Positions 1-10,716 of a DNA stretch of 64,000 nt are shown here, piece by piece. Position numbers and translations under genes: made by a program. Positions within the stretch are counted from its first letter, which is position 1. Each line of letters begins with the position of its first letter. The notes below the pieces were generated by a model. That model worked only from the letters and a program-made list of their open reading frames with translations, did no database searches and was not told the DNA's origin. The DNA comes from Gliomastix tumulicola (taxonomy: Eukaryota; Ascomycota; Sordariomycetes; Hypocreales; Bionectriaceae): assembly GCA_001599755.1 (NCBI GenBank), contig BCHX01000006.1, forward strand, positions 3,273,336 through 3,337,335, in the 5' to 3' direction.

Positions 1-751
1 GTGGCGAGAACACAGGCGATCTGGGGGCCTCATTCGAGGGTTCAGGGAGACCCTGCTAGGTATCGGCCGGCGCTGCAGGATGAAGACGACTTCTGGGGGT
101 AAAAAGCGAGAGGAGAGAGGTGCCCGTGGATTATTCACGATTCCGGGCAGCAAATTCACGATCGGCCTTTTAGTGCTGGAAGATCCCTGTGATTCTGGCC
201 CGTTAGCGGGATGGTGTAACAAAGAACAGCGACAGGGTGGGCGAGTTGGCGGTGTTGGGGACCGCACTTTTTCTGTCTCTCTCCTGCGGCCTCCGTAAGG
301 ACACCACCACCACACACCACAAGTTATGCAACGCAGCCGACACGAGATGTATCCTGTCCTATCATCTGAAGACCATAATGGAATCTATTCTCATGAACTC
401 AATTTATATGCCACGACCTAACTACCAGATGAAAAGCACTCAGCGACCCCCTTCTTCACGGCCACCAACATGAGCGAGACACCGCCTTTTTGTCCACCCT
501 TAATAAACCGGCTCGACGCCACAGCGCACGTTTTAATTCCGCCAGGGGGCCCTCCATGGTCCTTTAGGCTTCCTTAGGCTGCCTCGGGGTGCCTATCGCC
601 AAGCGCCGTCTCTGCAGGGTCTCCTTCAGCTGAACCTCCTCCCCCCACCGCGTGCACTCCATCATAAAGACGGGCTTTGTCTCGCGTATAAGAAGACGTG
701 TGAATTTTACATCCATCCATCCGTACGCCTTTCCCCTCTTCCGACCCCATC
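1..751. other. Gene-free left edge / promoter of the DUF4246 gene
   Basis: No convincing reading frame is seen on either strand; the short open frames here have no recognisable composition or splice continuation. A TATAAG element at about 687-692 and CATCC-type pyrimidine repeats at 710-722 lie just upstream of the ATG at 752, so the right end is probably the core promoter and 5' leader of the downstream gene. Confidence 0.5.
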
Positions 752-2945
752 ATGTTCCTATTCAATAGGCTCGCCGCGGCATTCAACTCAACTACAGATT
801 CAGCATCTGACGCCATGGAGGAGGAGTCCAAGCCCAAATTCGACTCTCTCACTGACGCTGAGACGAGCGAGTTCAAGGACTATGTGAGGTCTTTCCAAAG
901 AACGCCGTCGGTGTGGAGTGCCCGATATTGGATCAAGAACAACTTCGAGAAGACGCTCGAGGAAGCCGTGATTAAGGATCTGATCGAGGGGGCCATGTCG
1001 GAGATCTTCAACAAGAGATACGAGGTTCGTACAGCTTTACCTACCCCCCTCACCGCCACCACCCATTGCACACGCTCCCCTTTCTAATGCAGGACGATAC
1101 TAGGAGATTGGGGCGACGACCATGAAGCTCCCCGGCTTCGGCCGACCCGTGGGCATCGTGCCCCCCGACGTGTTCCCGATGCTCTTCGCGCACAACGGCG
1201 ACGAGAACAACGTCTGGAAGGCGGCGACGCTGCTCATCCGCGAGGTCTGCATGCTGCGCCTCGTCGAGGAGCTGACCAACAAGCCCGAGTGGTGGCGCAA
1301 GGTGCGCGACCCGGCCATCGCGGCGCGCTGGAAGGCCGAGGCGCTCGCGTTCGACTGGGCCGCGTACCGGGAGCACGGCGACTTCACGCCGGCGATGGCG
1401 GACGCCGTCATCGGCGAGCTCAGGGTGAAGGCCGAGCTGTTCGAGAAGACGGGGCTCGTGCCCGTGCTGGACTACTCGGAGGCGGCGATCAAGTCGGACG
1501 TCGTCATGACGGAGGAGATGAGGGAGGCGCTGAGGACGACGGTGGCGCGGCTGCTGGAGGATGCCGTGCCCGAGGACCAGAAGGACTGGCATCCCGGCAG
1601 CGACGGGAAAGTGCTTGATCTCGTCCATCCGTCGCTCTGGCCGCTGCTCTTCGACCGCACGCGCATCCTCACGGACAACAAGCGCATCGGCGTGCACGAC
1701 GCGCTGGAGCACTGCGGCACGGGCAAGGTCATCCCCACGCCGATCAGGGCGGAGATGAGAGGCCTGGACACGGACGGCGTCGTCTCGGACCGCTTCCAGT
1801 GGCTGCCGTGCGACGTGGCCCTGGATCCCAGCACGGGCAAGGCCAGGATCGACAGCTACATCAACAACCTGCACCCCGTCCGCCACGCGGCGCTCTACCC
1901 CATCGTCGAGACGTTCATCGAGAAGTCGCTCCCGGCCTGGGACGTCCTCTACCGCTGGCCCAAGGAGTTCGAGTCGCAGCGCCTCACCACGGACGCCGTG
2001 GGCACCAAGTGCACGACGCCGGACGCGTGCGCCGACTCGTACGGCGAGTGCACCCCGTCCAACCGGCCGCTCAACGAGGGCGAAGCCCCGCGCGACGAGG
2101 ACGAGGAGTGGGAGGATGAGTACGCGGCCTCGCAGCGCGGCGTCCTCGACTTCGCCTGGTTCGAGGAGACGCACAAGATGGACCTCCCGGATCCCAACCC
2201 GGACGACACCGCGCACCTCCGCCTCGACGCCAGCCACGTCAAGACGTCCGGCTTCTTCGGCGGCAAGGACCGCATCCAGGTCATCGTCAAGCTGGCCAGC
2301 ATCCACCTCACGCCCGAGAAGCCCACGTACGACGGCGGCAGCTGGCACGTCGAGGGCCAGCTCAACGAGCGCATCGTGTCCACGGCCCTCTTCTACTACG
2401 ACAGCGACAACGTGACCGACTCCCACCTCGACTTCAGCACGCTCGGCGACCGCGAGGAGCTCGTCATGGAGCTCAACTACGCCCAGGGCGACTTCCGCTC
2501 CATCGAGCGCACCTTTGCCATCAACCCGGACGACGACATCACGCAGCAGATCGGCAGCGTGCTCACGAGGCAGGGGCGCGCGCTCTTCTTCTCGAACCTG
2601 TACATGCACCATGTCAGCCCCTTCAAGCTCGCGGATCCGACGCGTCCGGGCCATCGGAAGATCCTCGCGCTGTTCCTCGTCGATCCCGGCGTGCCCATCA
2701 TCTCGACGGCCAACGTGCCGCCGCAGCAGAAGGACTGGTGGGTTGAGGCCACGGGGCTCGCCTCGGGCGTTTCCTCGAACTTGCCGGCCGAGCTGCGCAA
2801 TATGGTCGTTGAGAATGTCGAGTTCCCGATTGGTCTGGAGGAGGCCAAGAAGGCGAGGGAGGAGCTGATGGCGGAGCGGTCGGCGCTGAAGATGAAGTCA
2901 GAGTCGAGGGTCAGCGGGATTACCTGGAACTTCTGCGAGCATTAG
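752..2945 (+). CDS. DUF4246 family protein, two exons, possible Fe(II)/2OG-oxygenase-like fold
   Basis: Exons 752-1024 and 1104-2945 give 704 residues. The intron (1025-1103, GTTCGT donor, CTAATG branch, TAG acceptor) is required: the nearer CAG acceptor at 1092 runs into a stop, while TAG restores the frame into the long second exon. The protein resembles the fungal DUF4246 family (tryptophan-rich segment NKPEWWRKV in the first third, then a conserved C-terminal half), and its length suits the family. Function is not established. In the C-terminal half the pattern H506-x-E508, H594 and R609 (GHRKIL context) looks like the metal-binding HxE...H and co-substrate arginine of Fe(II)/2-oxoglutarate oxygenases; this is my inference. 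An internal ATG at 785 (MEEESKPK) is an alternative start. No signal peptide. Codon use is very GC-rich at third positions. Confidence 0.85.
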
Positions 2946-3509
2946 GAGCCTGGAGATAAGCGTTCGTTATTGCTGCAGTTCACCATTGAAATTGAAATGA
3001 GATCGGTTGTTCATTGCTGGACATACTCGTAGCTCCCTGTATTACACAGCCGCGACGCGGACATAAGAAGGGCCACCACAAGCTCTCTCTCTACCACTCA
3101 TAAAAATGAAAGACCTAGAATCCCCATCTCAATATCGACTGTCTCGGCACTCCTCATTCATATTGACATTAGCTCTCAAAATAAGTGTTCTTATGTTGTC
3201 GCAGATTAAGACGGATATATAACATAATGTCCCCGACTTTCACAAGCGTGCTCCTACAGTGCAGTGACACTCATCATTTTCCAGCGCCCAGCGTTAAACC
3301 CCCATACTCGCCTATTTTTCAGCGTCTGACCCTCCATTGTGCCGAGGCAACTCGGCCCAGACCCAGTTTCGTGATCCTCCCCGAGTCCCCGGAGCCATCA
3401 GCTCCCAACAATGTCCTCCGTCCGTCCTGTCTATCCTCACGCCTCTCCTGCAATGTAACGCTCATCAAGGATAACTACTTACTCTATCTCGCTCACTAAC
3501 TCGCCCCCA
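2946..3509 (+). other. Intergenic region (DUF4246 3' flank to thioesterase promoter)
   Basis: AT-richer spacer between two tandem plus-strand genes. No protein-coding frame with fungal-like composition was seen. The last 100 bases are pyrimidine-rich (CTCACTAACTCGCCCCC), as is common for fungal 5' leaders. Confidence 0.5.
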
Positions 3510-4484
3510 ATGATACCCTCCCTCGCCCACCAGCTCGCCGTCGAGCAGACCGGCCCGGCCGAGTTCACCTCCAAGAACCCGCCCGTGCGCATGGGCAACG
3601 CCGCGCCCATCGCCTACGGAGGCTCGACGCTGGGCATCGTCGTCAGCTCGGCCTACGGCACCGTCACGCCGCCGTACAAGCTCTACTCGCTCGTCGGCCA
3701 CTTCCTGGGCCCCGCGAACCTGGACAACCCGCTCCGGTGCCGCGTCACCCGCACGCGCGACACCAAGTCCTTTGCCACGCGGCGTGTCGAGGTGAGCCAG
3801 GTGCAGCGGGACGGGAAGGCGCGCGTCGTCATGGAGGCCACGGCCGACTTTCACGTTGTCGAGCCGGCCATGTATGAGTACTCGACGCCGCCTAGGGGCT
3901 CGTATGACGGTGTGGCGTCGTCGCCTGATAGTGAGACGGTCGGCAGGCAGCTCATACGGAGCGGCGCCGCGTCCGGGAAGCAGGTCGCGCTCTCGGCGAA
4001 TTCGTTCGCCGCGATTGAGCGCTTCTGCGACCATCGACTCCCGCCGCAGAGCCTCTCGGCGCAGAACCTGAACGGCCTCGCCAAGGGCGTCTCGACGCCG
4101 CAGAACGACCTGCCCATCACGGAGCGCACGTCGGGCGAGTGGTACCGCGTCAAGGCTACCCTTGCAAACGAGGCCGAGCACATGGCCTGCCTGGCGTTTC
4201 TCATGGACGGCGGGCTGTCCTTCCTCCCGCTCGCGCACGACCACAAGTTCATCACCGAGTCGGGCCCCTGCTCGTCGCTCGACTTTGCGCTGCGTTTCCT
4301 GACGCCCAATGTGAACCTCAACGAATGGGGGCTGAAGGAGAGGGTGACGATTGCTGCGGGCTACGGGCGGAATTACTCCGAGGGGAGGATGTGGGATGGC
4401 AAGGGCAATATGATCTCGAGCATGACGCAGCAGAGCATTCTGAGGCCGCCGCCGCCGCCGCCGCCGCCCAAGGCTTCTCTTTGA
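3510..4484 (+). CDS. Acyl-CoA thioesterase, TesB-like double hotdog
   Basis: Single-exon protein of 324 residues. It resembles fungal acyl-CoA thioesterase II / thioesterase-like proteins, which hydrolyse acyl-CoA to free fatty acid and CoA. The N-terminal hotdog half carries the substrate-entry segment around YKLYSLVGHFLGPAN; the C-terminal half ends with SLDFALRFLTPNVNLNEWG and the strand GYGRNYSEGRMWD, typical of the second hotdog repeat. Fungal relatives are often peroxisomal, but this protein ends in an eight-proline run and PKASL, which is not a canonical PTS1 tripeptide, so location is uncertain. The polyproline tract is encoded by a CCG microsatellite and may have displaced the original tail. 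The start at 3510 follows a pyrimidine-rich leader and is the first ATG of the frame. Confidence 0.85.
   Translation: MIPSLAHQLAVEQTGPAEFTSKNPPVRMGNAAPIAYGGSTLGIVVSSAYGTVTPPYKLYSLVGHFLGPANLDNPLRCRVTRTRDTKSFATRRVEVSQVQRDGKARVVMEATADFHVVEPAMYEYSTPPRGSYDGVASSPDSETVGRQLIRSGAASGKQVALSANSFAAIERFCDHRLPPQSLSAQNLNGLAKGVSTPQNDLPITERTSGEWYRVKATLANEAEHMACLAFLMDGGLSFLPLAHDHKFITESGPCSSLDFALRFLTPNVNLNEWGLKERVTIAAGYGRNYSEGRMWDGKGNMISSMTQQSILRPPPPPPPPKASL
4446..4469 (+). repeat. CCG trinucleotide microsatellite in coding sequence
   Basis: Perfect CCG repeat of about eight units in the last coding stretch of the thioesterase gene, translated as polyproline. Slippage here would change only the C-terminal tail while units of three are gained or lost. 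Confidence 0.9.
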
Positions 4485-4573
4485 GCGTGTATTTCTTGCT
4501 TGTTTAGACTAGTTATCAGCTCAGCTTATAATGGGACTGTTCTTAGACAGTTCTTCATCTCGCCCGCATTCTA

Positions 4574-5627
4574 TCAAGCATATCGTAGCAGTGCAGCCTG
4601 GATATCCTCCACGCATGCTGCGTACGCCGCCGGGGGGTTGTTGAACAGGTCCCTGAAGGCCTCCGGGTTTCCGGGCTGGTGACATGTCAGTACTCTTGGG
4701 TCTGCATCAAAAAGTGCAAAGCATTGGGCCGAGTCGGCCACTCACATTCAGGTACGCAATCTGAAGCGTGTCGATGTACGCGGCGAGTCCGTTGCTCCCG
4801 CAGAGATCATCATAATCCCACCAGTCATACCCGCCATCAACACTGCAGCCCTCGCCGCCGTACGTGTTCCCGCCGGCGACCTCGAGCGTGTAGTCGACCC
4901 ATTTCTGGCGCTCCTCAAGAGGGAAGAAGGTGCCGCCATCATGGCCAGTCGGCCCGCCGTCGAAGATGCAGTCATTGTGCAGGGTGACGGCCCTGTCGCC
5001 TTCAAAGATAGCCTGGTGGTCCTGCGGGTAGCGAAGGGCAACCTTGGGGCCGGCGCCCTGCAGCGTTTCCACGATGGCGCGCTTGACGTCGAGGTTCTCA
5101 GGGCTGTCATTCACGCCATGGGCTGGGCAGAAGGGGCCGCTCTGGGAAGGAGAGAGTCAGTCATTGGCACCCATACAATACAGTCCAGTGTGAGATGGTG
5201 AACTTACATGCCATTCGCCCCAGAGGCCGAGAAAGCCTGCCTGGATCAAGGGAATGTCAATCGTCCCAACTACACCAGCAAACACCTCCGTCCACAGCGC
5301 CACATCCCTCAGTATCAACTCCTGGTCCTCCGGCTCCGCGACAACATCGCCACTTGCACTTCCATATCGCACACGAGGAATCACCGCCACGCCATTCTCG
5401 CCGTAGTTCCGCGCAATCGTCTCGAAGTCGTCCACCAACGCCGCGTGATCCCCTCCCGCGATGATCTGGATGTATAGGAACAGCGTGCTCGAGCGGTCCA
5501 GCGCTGAGTACGCAATCTCCCCGGAGTTGTCGAAGCCCTCGCGGATCTCCTTGTACGTCGCGAAGCCGATTGCCGCCGCGGCCGAGTGGACAGCCGCCGC
5601 TGCCGCCAGAAGTCGAGATAAGAGCAT
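4574..5627 (-). CDS. Secreted DUF4874/DUF4832-like protein, three exons
   Basis: Exons (minus strand) 5627-5208, 5141-4746 and 4675-4574 give 305 residues; both introns (66 and 70 bp) have GTAAGT/GTGAGT donors and CAG acceptors and keep frame. Residues 1-19 (MLLSRLLAAAAAVHSAAAA) are a signal peptide. The N-terminal part (LDRSSTLFLYIQI, then DDFETIARNYG, IPRVRYG) matches the DUF4874 pattern of a TIM-barrel-like domain; GLWGEWH and the following SGPFCPAHG lead into a DUF4832-like part (KVALRYPQDHQ, HNDCIFDG, GGYDWWDYDD). The role is unknown; relatives are thought to be sugar-processing-like. The C-terminal segment after IAYLN is short and dissimilar to what I expect, so the last exon is less certain or the protein is shorter than usual. 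A longer start at 5681 would disrupt the signal peptide. Confidence 0.7.
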
Positions 5628-5927
5628 CGTGGGCCAAGAACACACCGATGGCGATATGAATGAATGAGGAAAGTGAGTCACCTTCTCGAACGGCTGGGAA
5701 CGCCGCCCGCTTTAGATGCGGGTAGTCGACAGACAGACTGCTAATAATAATAATAATAGGGGGCTTGCAGATCGGGATTGGCACGTTACATTGGGCGATG
5801 CATCATCCCATGATCGTTTCATGCATGAGGCAAAGCCGTCCTAGCTGCGTTTTGAAACGCCAGACCCGGCGACGACTCGGATGTTGCCGCCTTCTTCTAC
5901 GCCTATTCTGGTAGGTAGGGGCGGTTT
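5628..5927. other. Intergenic region with TAA microsatellite
   Basis: Short spacer between the DUF4874-like gene (its promoter side) and the 3' end of the broken oxidase gene. It holds a (TAA)n run at 5742-5758 and nothing else recognisable. Confidence 0.6.
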
Positions 5928-7540
5928 TCATCTCCCGCTACGACCGAGAAGGGCGACTCGAATCTGGGATCTGCTCAGGCATTGACCAGGCTCCTGACTC
6001 ATCTGCCGGCGAGCAAACAGATAATAAAATCCAGGCACCAGGATGCCGTAGTCGCTCGGGAGCTGAGTCGCCACTGCCCCTTCGACAATATCGAAGATCA
6101 GCAGCGGGATCCGTTGCTGGTCGCTGTTGACGGGAGTGCGTGACGGACCCGAGGCGGATGAGTGAGAGTGACTTGAGCGATTCGGAGACGGAGAAGCTGA
6201 GCGTAGCACCCGCCTTGACGGGCTCCTGCGCAAGATCCGAGATGACAGGGCGAGTCGCTTCAGTTCCGTTTGCGTTGAAGAGATAGGGAGGCGAGAAGAT
6301 TCTGGCCATCGAAGTGGTCGATGGGTTCCTGTCACAGTGTCCATCTGAGTCGCCCGGCTTGACATCGCAAGCACCACCACCGCCGCCGCTGAAAACCCGT
6401 CCGTCGGCGAGCAGGATAGAGACGGAATGGTACGTCCTCGGCACCGACTCGGGAGCGAGCTGTGTCCAAGTATCCCGTCTCAGGGTCGTACAGATCCGGG
6501 ACAAGAGTCGCATCGATATCAGTGAAGATTCGGGACCTGCACTGTCCGCCCGTGACGAGGATGGTGCCGTCTGAAAGGTTGTTGGGCATTGGCAAAACCT
6601 CGTGGGAACGCCATGTCCGCCGCCCTCTCTACTGTCGATGATGGCTCTCTTGGTTCACCAATAGTGGTGATGTGAGCACGACTCGTGGCGTCGCTGTTCG
6701 TATAAAAGGGACTACCGCCAGCTGAGAAGATCTTGCCTTTGACGGCGTCGTACAGAGCCCAGACGCCACACATGGAGTGGTCTGTGTCTCGCGTCCCGGC
6801 GAGTTCGAGGGAGCCGTTGCCCGTCGTGTAGTACCAGTGCTGATCTTTGCTGGGACCTGCCTGAAACACGGAGCCGTTCTTCCACCCAACGTGCCAGGCA
6901 TGGTTGTCGACACGGAACACTCCCTCGGGATCGTCGGTGAGGATAGGCGTTACATCGGCGCCGGGGAGAGCCCTGTCCAGGTATCTGTGCCCGGGTCGTA
7001 GATCTCGCCGTTCTTTGCCTTCAGCTCTCCAGAGAAAGCACCACCAATGGTAAACACCTTTCCATTCGACAAGATGGTCGACGTCTGGTATCCTCTCGGC
7101 TCCACGAGATCAGAACCTCGAGTGAAAGTGTTCATCGCCGGGTCATACAAGGTCGTCACCTCGGCGTTGAATCCACCCTGAATGTTGATCCGGCCCTCGG
7201 CGAGCTGGCTGATGCCCAGGCAGAACATACCATGCTTTGTGTCCGCCACTTCACGATGTGATACGACGCCTGTCTCGAAGTTGAGGTCGGCGAACTGCGT
7301 CTTCCCAGAGGCGCCGCCGAAAGTGTCGTTCCGGTAGGCGGAGAAGAGGAGCACCCTGTTCGACTCGGGGAAGCGAGGGACGGCGTATGCTGCGATGGAG
7401 ATGACGGGCAGCTTGATGACCTCTGACCATTCTCCCTCGACTGCCCCACGGGCTTCAGTTCGAGGAGTAGCGGCAGAGAGGGCAGTCAGGAGGAAAGAAG
7501 CAGCAGCCAGGGCCGCGAGGCTCATGAGACGCACCATCAT
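5928..7540 (-). pseudogene. Broken galactose/alcohol oxidase (AA5_2 copper radical oxidase)
   Basis: Read on the minus strand from a signal-peptide start at 7540 (MMVRLMSLAALAAASFLL), the DNA encodes a whole galactose-oxidase-like Kelch propeller, but the frame changes at about 6955, 6620, 6480, 6150, 5990 and 5975. Each break looks like a one- or two-base indel (for example an extra C in TCCC just after GSVTHS) and no intron signals explain them. The copper and radical residues known from Fusarium galactose oxidase are all present: Cys in GMFC, Tyr in RGYQ, Tyr-His in RTYHS, His in VTHS. The stacking tryptophan site (IGGSW in Fusarium) is IGGAF here, as in Colletotrichum-type alcohol oxidases. 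There are no in-frame nonsense codons apart from those caused by frame loss, so decay is recent or the assembly has local errors. If intact it would be a secreted enzyme oxidising primary alcohols or galactose to aldehydes with H2O2 release. Confidence 0.8.
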
Positions 7541-9251
7541 CAGCCACTGATTCCCGTCTTGGTCTGGGAAAGGCTTTTCAATGACGAGCCTCTCGATTCA
7601 ACCTCACTAGCAAAATCCCCGAAGGGCTGTCAAGATCGGAACGTCTGCAGATCTATAAACAAAGAGTGGCCCTGACAGATAACGCACACAAAACAAAAAA
7701 GGGACCGTCCGTTGGCCCCAAGGACTTATTATAGAAAAAGGTTTAATCACGCTCCTCTCTTGGGCATCCCGAAATTTGCTCCTCCAGTGCCGGGATGACC
7801 TGGCCCTTTCTGCGCACTAGCAACGTCCAATGACAGACAAGCCCAGGACTGTAGCGTCCCCTAGCTTTGTTACACTAACGCGGCTCGCGGGCTTCATCAA
7901 GGGTAACGTGGCCTTGCTTCGCGTGCGTACTGGGTCGGAATGCGTAAAATCGTATACGGGCTGCTATGTCAAGGGCTCCAGACCCAGGGCTTGTGCGACT
8001 GAATTCCGTCGTGGGCAGTCGTCCACCAGGCGAAGGATGAGCACGCAACTTGATGCCCTCACCGACTGGGACACACACACACTCGTGTATTTTGAGCGAG
8101 CAAATCTCCCCTCAGCACCATGAAAGGGGTCCCTGTGTGCCCAAATGCGCCTTGAATTTGCCTAGCTGGCGAGTGATCGTCGCTGGACCCCCACTCGCCT
8201 CCTCCTTATTTGAGCCTCGATCTTGGATGGTGCCTGGCGGTGAAGCTTGGCGTGGACTGTTCAGCCCAGGAGGAAGCTTAGCAATGGGGTCACAGGACTC
8301 GGGCGCGGAAGCCTCTAACCAGTAAGGTATTGTCAGCAGGATCCGGTGCGTCCCCCTCCATCAGGCCAAGGGCCGTTATGCCATATCAATGGCCTCCTTT
8401 TGCCGCTGGGGACGAGATTATAGGTCCACAAGGTCAAATAGTGAGTAGTCGTGACGATCCGGGGATGACGGTACCCTTAATTTTTGACAGTGATCTACGC
8501 ACTAGCACTCGATAGTGCGAATGACCAGAGACTGAGGTGCTGAGATTCGGTACGGTTGCCATTGACGATGATCTCCAAGCGGTGTTTTTGGCGTTGGGTA
8601 AGAATGACGACTTGTCGATGTTACATGGAAACATCTCACGTCGTATTCAGGCTACCAGGGAACCGTCCACTCGGGTACCGTCAAGGGCAGGATATCGCGG
8701 ATCAGAAATGCTGTCGACCTTCCTTTCACGGTTTTCACAATGTCGTTCTTGGCACCCGCGGTGCTCGATTTGCCTAGTCGCCTTGCGGGAGCTTCTTCTT
8801 CCGTAGGCATTTACCATCTCTGAAACAAGGGAATCTGAAAATGTGACAATGGGGTTCCTCGCCATCTGAACCGCACGAGTCATACAGTAGTATCTGCCCC
8901 CATGCCCTGGTGTTCGTCGTACATCACACGGCATTAGTCCAAGAAGTCTAAATAAACCTCCCAACGGTTTGTCCAGACTGTATTCCATCCCACTCTGTGG
9001 ATTACAGCTAGCCATCGTAATCCAAGTCTGAAATGCGCTTCATAATGGGAAAGTCGATATGGGGGTCTTCCGAACAAGCTGGTCTAAATCTCTTGGCTCC
9101 CGCGAAGCCTTCAACCTGGTAAAGGACTCCCTCGGGGTTGTCCGGGCTGAGGAGTATTATCTGATGTCCAAGCCAAGCTAAGCTAAGCTCAACTGGCCGG
9201 TTTGCCGCCTATGCGAGTGGTGTCAAGTCCGCTCGCCCGAAATCGATCACT
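7541..9251. other. Gene-poor region
   Basis: About 1.7 kb of moderate GC DNA. Open frames of 60-120 codons exist (for example 8647-9015 on the minus strand) but show no domain, no splice continuation and random-looking composition. The left end should hold the former promoter of the oxidase gene (AT-rich, A-run at 7691-7740). Confidence 0.5.
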
Positions 9252-9830
9252 CTATTGCTGCCAGACACCATTTTCGCCATTTTCCCCTTTACTTCGAGGG
9301 CGAACGACGTTGGCATTACTACCATACATGAACTCAGCCAACTCGCATATCAGACTAGAGGAGCACGGCTTATGTCGAACTCTGCATTGACTAAGATCTC
9401 GGTTTTCTAAATCTGTGGCGCTGAACACGGCTTTTCTGCCATAGCAGTGAGCCGCAGCTTTCCCATCTGATCTACCCTCTTTCACTTTATCCTCCAAGTA
9501 TAGCCCTCCATTATCAGGCTCTTCGCGCTCAAAGGTGGCGAAGTAGAATTACAACTCAAAGTCCTTGTCTTATAAGCTCCCATTACCAGATACTATGTCC
9601 TCCATATGGTCTATTAAATCGAAGTACTTTGGGCATTTTGTGACGGAAATACTAAGGTCAATATCAGCCATTATAAAGTCGACTAAATACTAGATCTTCA
9701 CATCATTATCAGCCCATCTTTTACGGAAGAGAGAGTCAAGTGAGTCATTAAAGGGAGAAGGAAGTTGAAGTCGTTCTAAAAGTTGGCGAATTGCTACTAC
9801 CCCGACATGGGATATGCAAAGAAGACAAGT
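9252..9830 (-). pseudogene. Decayed reading frame with TAR stops (unknown origin)
   Basis: One minus-strand frame runs from about 9830 to a terminal TAG at 9252 with only three internal stops (one TAG, two TAA), each of which could be a CAG/CAA glutamine codon changed C to T. The intervening translation has protein-like composition (VVAIRQLLERLQLP, FDLIDHMEDI, LICELAEFMYG). I do not recognise the family. The C-to-T pattern and AT-rich context fit RIP-type decay of a repeated gene or transposon. It could also be chance openness. Confidence 0.3.
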
Positions 9831-9882
9831 TGTCTGCTACTTTATTCTTTTAGCCGAGAAACCAGGAGTCCCCATCAAGACA

Positions 9883-10716
9883 TCAATTCAAGAGAGTGGC
9901 ACTGGACGCCCCAGCATCAACCGTCAACACCGTGCCTGTAATCCACCTCGCATCCCCCCCAGCCAGAAACCTCACCGACGCCGCAGCATCCCACGCATTC
10001 CCCTCCGTCTGCAGCAGACTCCTCTTCCGCCTCGACTCGCGCGTCTCGGCGCTCATGTCGCCGCCAGACCCAACCATTGGCGTGTACATCATGCCCGGGC
10101 AGACGGTGTTGACGCGGACGCCGTCCTTGCCGTGGTGGGCGGCCATGGCCCGCGTCATCTGGATGACGGTGCCCTTGCTCGTCGGGTAGAGGAGGCTGGG
10201 GTGCCCGCCCTGGAGGCCGGCGACGGAGCCCATGTTCACGATGCTGCCTCTGATGCCGCCGTCTCCCGGTTCGTTCTTGAGCATGGCGGGGACGGCGTAT
10301 TTGGTCATGAGGACCAGGCTTGTCACGTTGACGTCCATGGACTTTTTCCAGCTTTCGATGTCTACGTCGACGGCTGTTCCTTGCGCTCCGAAGATGCCGA
10401 CGTTGTTGACCAGGATGTCAAGCCTTCCGAAGGCGCGCACAGCCTCGGCAACGGCAGCTTCACAGTCTGTGGCTGAGGTCACATCTGCTCGGAAGGCGAG
10501 AGCATTGCCGCCCTCAGAGCGGATGATTTCTGCCGTCCGCTCAGCAAAGGAGTGGTTGATATCGACGCAGAGTACAGAGGCACCGTCCTCGGCGAGCAGG
10601 ATGGAGATGGCGCGGCCGTTGCCGAGGGATTCGGCTGGGCTGCCGGCGCCGGTGACGATGGCGGCTTTGCCATTAAGGCTGCGTGAGGGGCGGGGGAACT
10701 CGGAGGACCAGGTCAT
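9883..10716 (-). CDS. Short-chain dehydrogenase/reductase
   Basis: Single-exon protein of 277 residues, the normal length for a classical SDR. It has the Rossmann nucleotide-binding segment VTGAGSPAESLGNG (residues 21-34, a longer variant of TGxxxGxG), the acidic residue after beta-2 (VDIN, suggesting NAD preference), NNVG (104-107), catalytic Ser164 (NMGSVAG), and Tyr177-x3-Lys181 (YPTSK). The C-terminal LTVDAGAS is the usual end of the fold. The substrate cannot be read from sequence. It has no signal peptide, so it is probably cytosolic. It is divergent from the Zn2Cys6 regulator that starts about 590 bp away, so co-regulation is possible but unproven. A TATA box lies about 85 bp upstream of the ATG. 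Confidence 0.92.
   Translation of the reverse strand: MTWSSEFPRPSRSLNGKAAIVTGAGSPAESLGNGRAISILLAEDGASVLCVDINHSFAERTAEIIRSEGGNALAFRADVTSATDCEAAVAEAVRAFGRLDILVNNVGIFGAQGTAVDVDIESWKKSMDVNVTSLVLMTKYAVPAMLKNEPGDGGIRGSIVNMGSVAGLQGGHPSLLYPTSKGTVIQMTRAMAAHHGKDGVRVNTVCPGMMYTPMVGSGGDMSAETRESRRKRSLLQTEGNAWDAAASVRFLAGGDARWITGTVLTVDAGASSATLLN

Noticed and set aside
1050..2654. Minus-strand 534-codon open frame
   Set aside because: Exactly antisense to the DUF4246 second exon; Val/Arg/Leu/Asp-rich composition is the shadow of GC-rich third positions.
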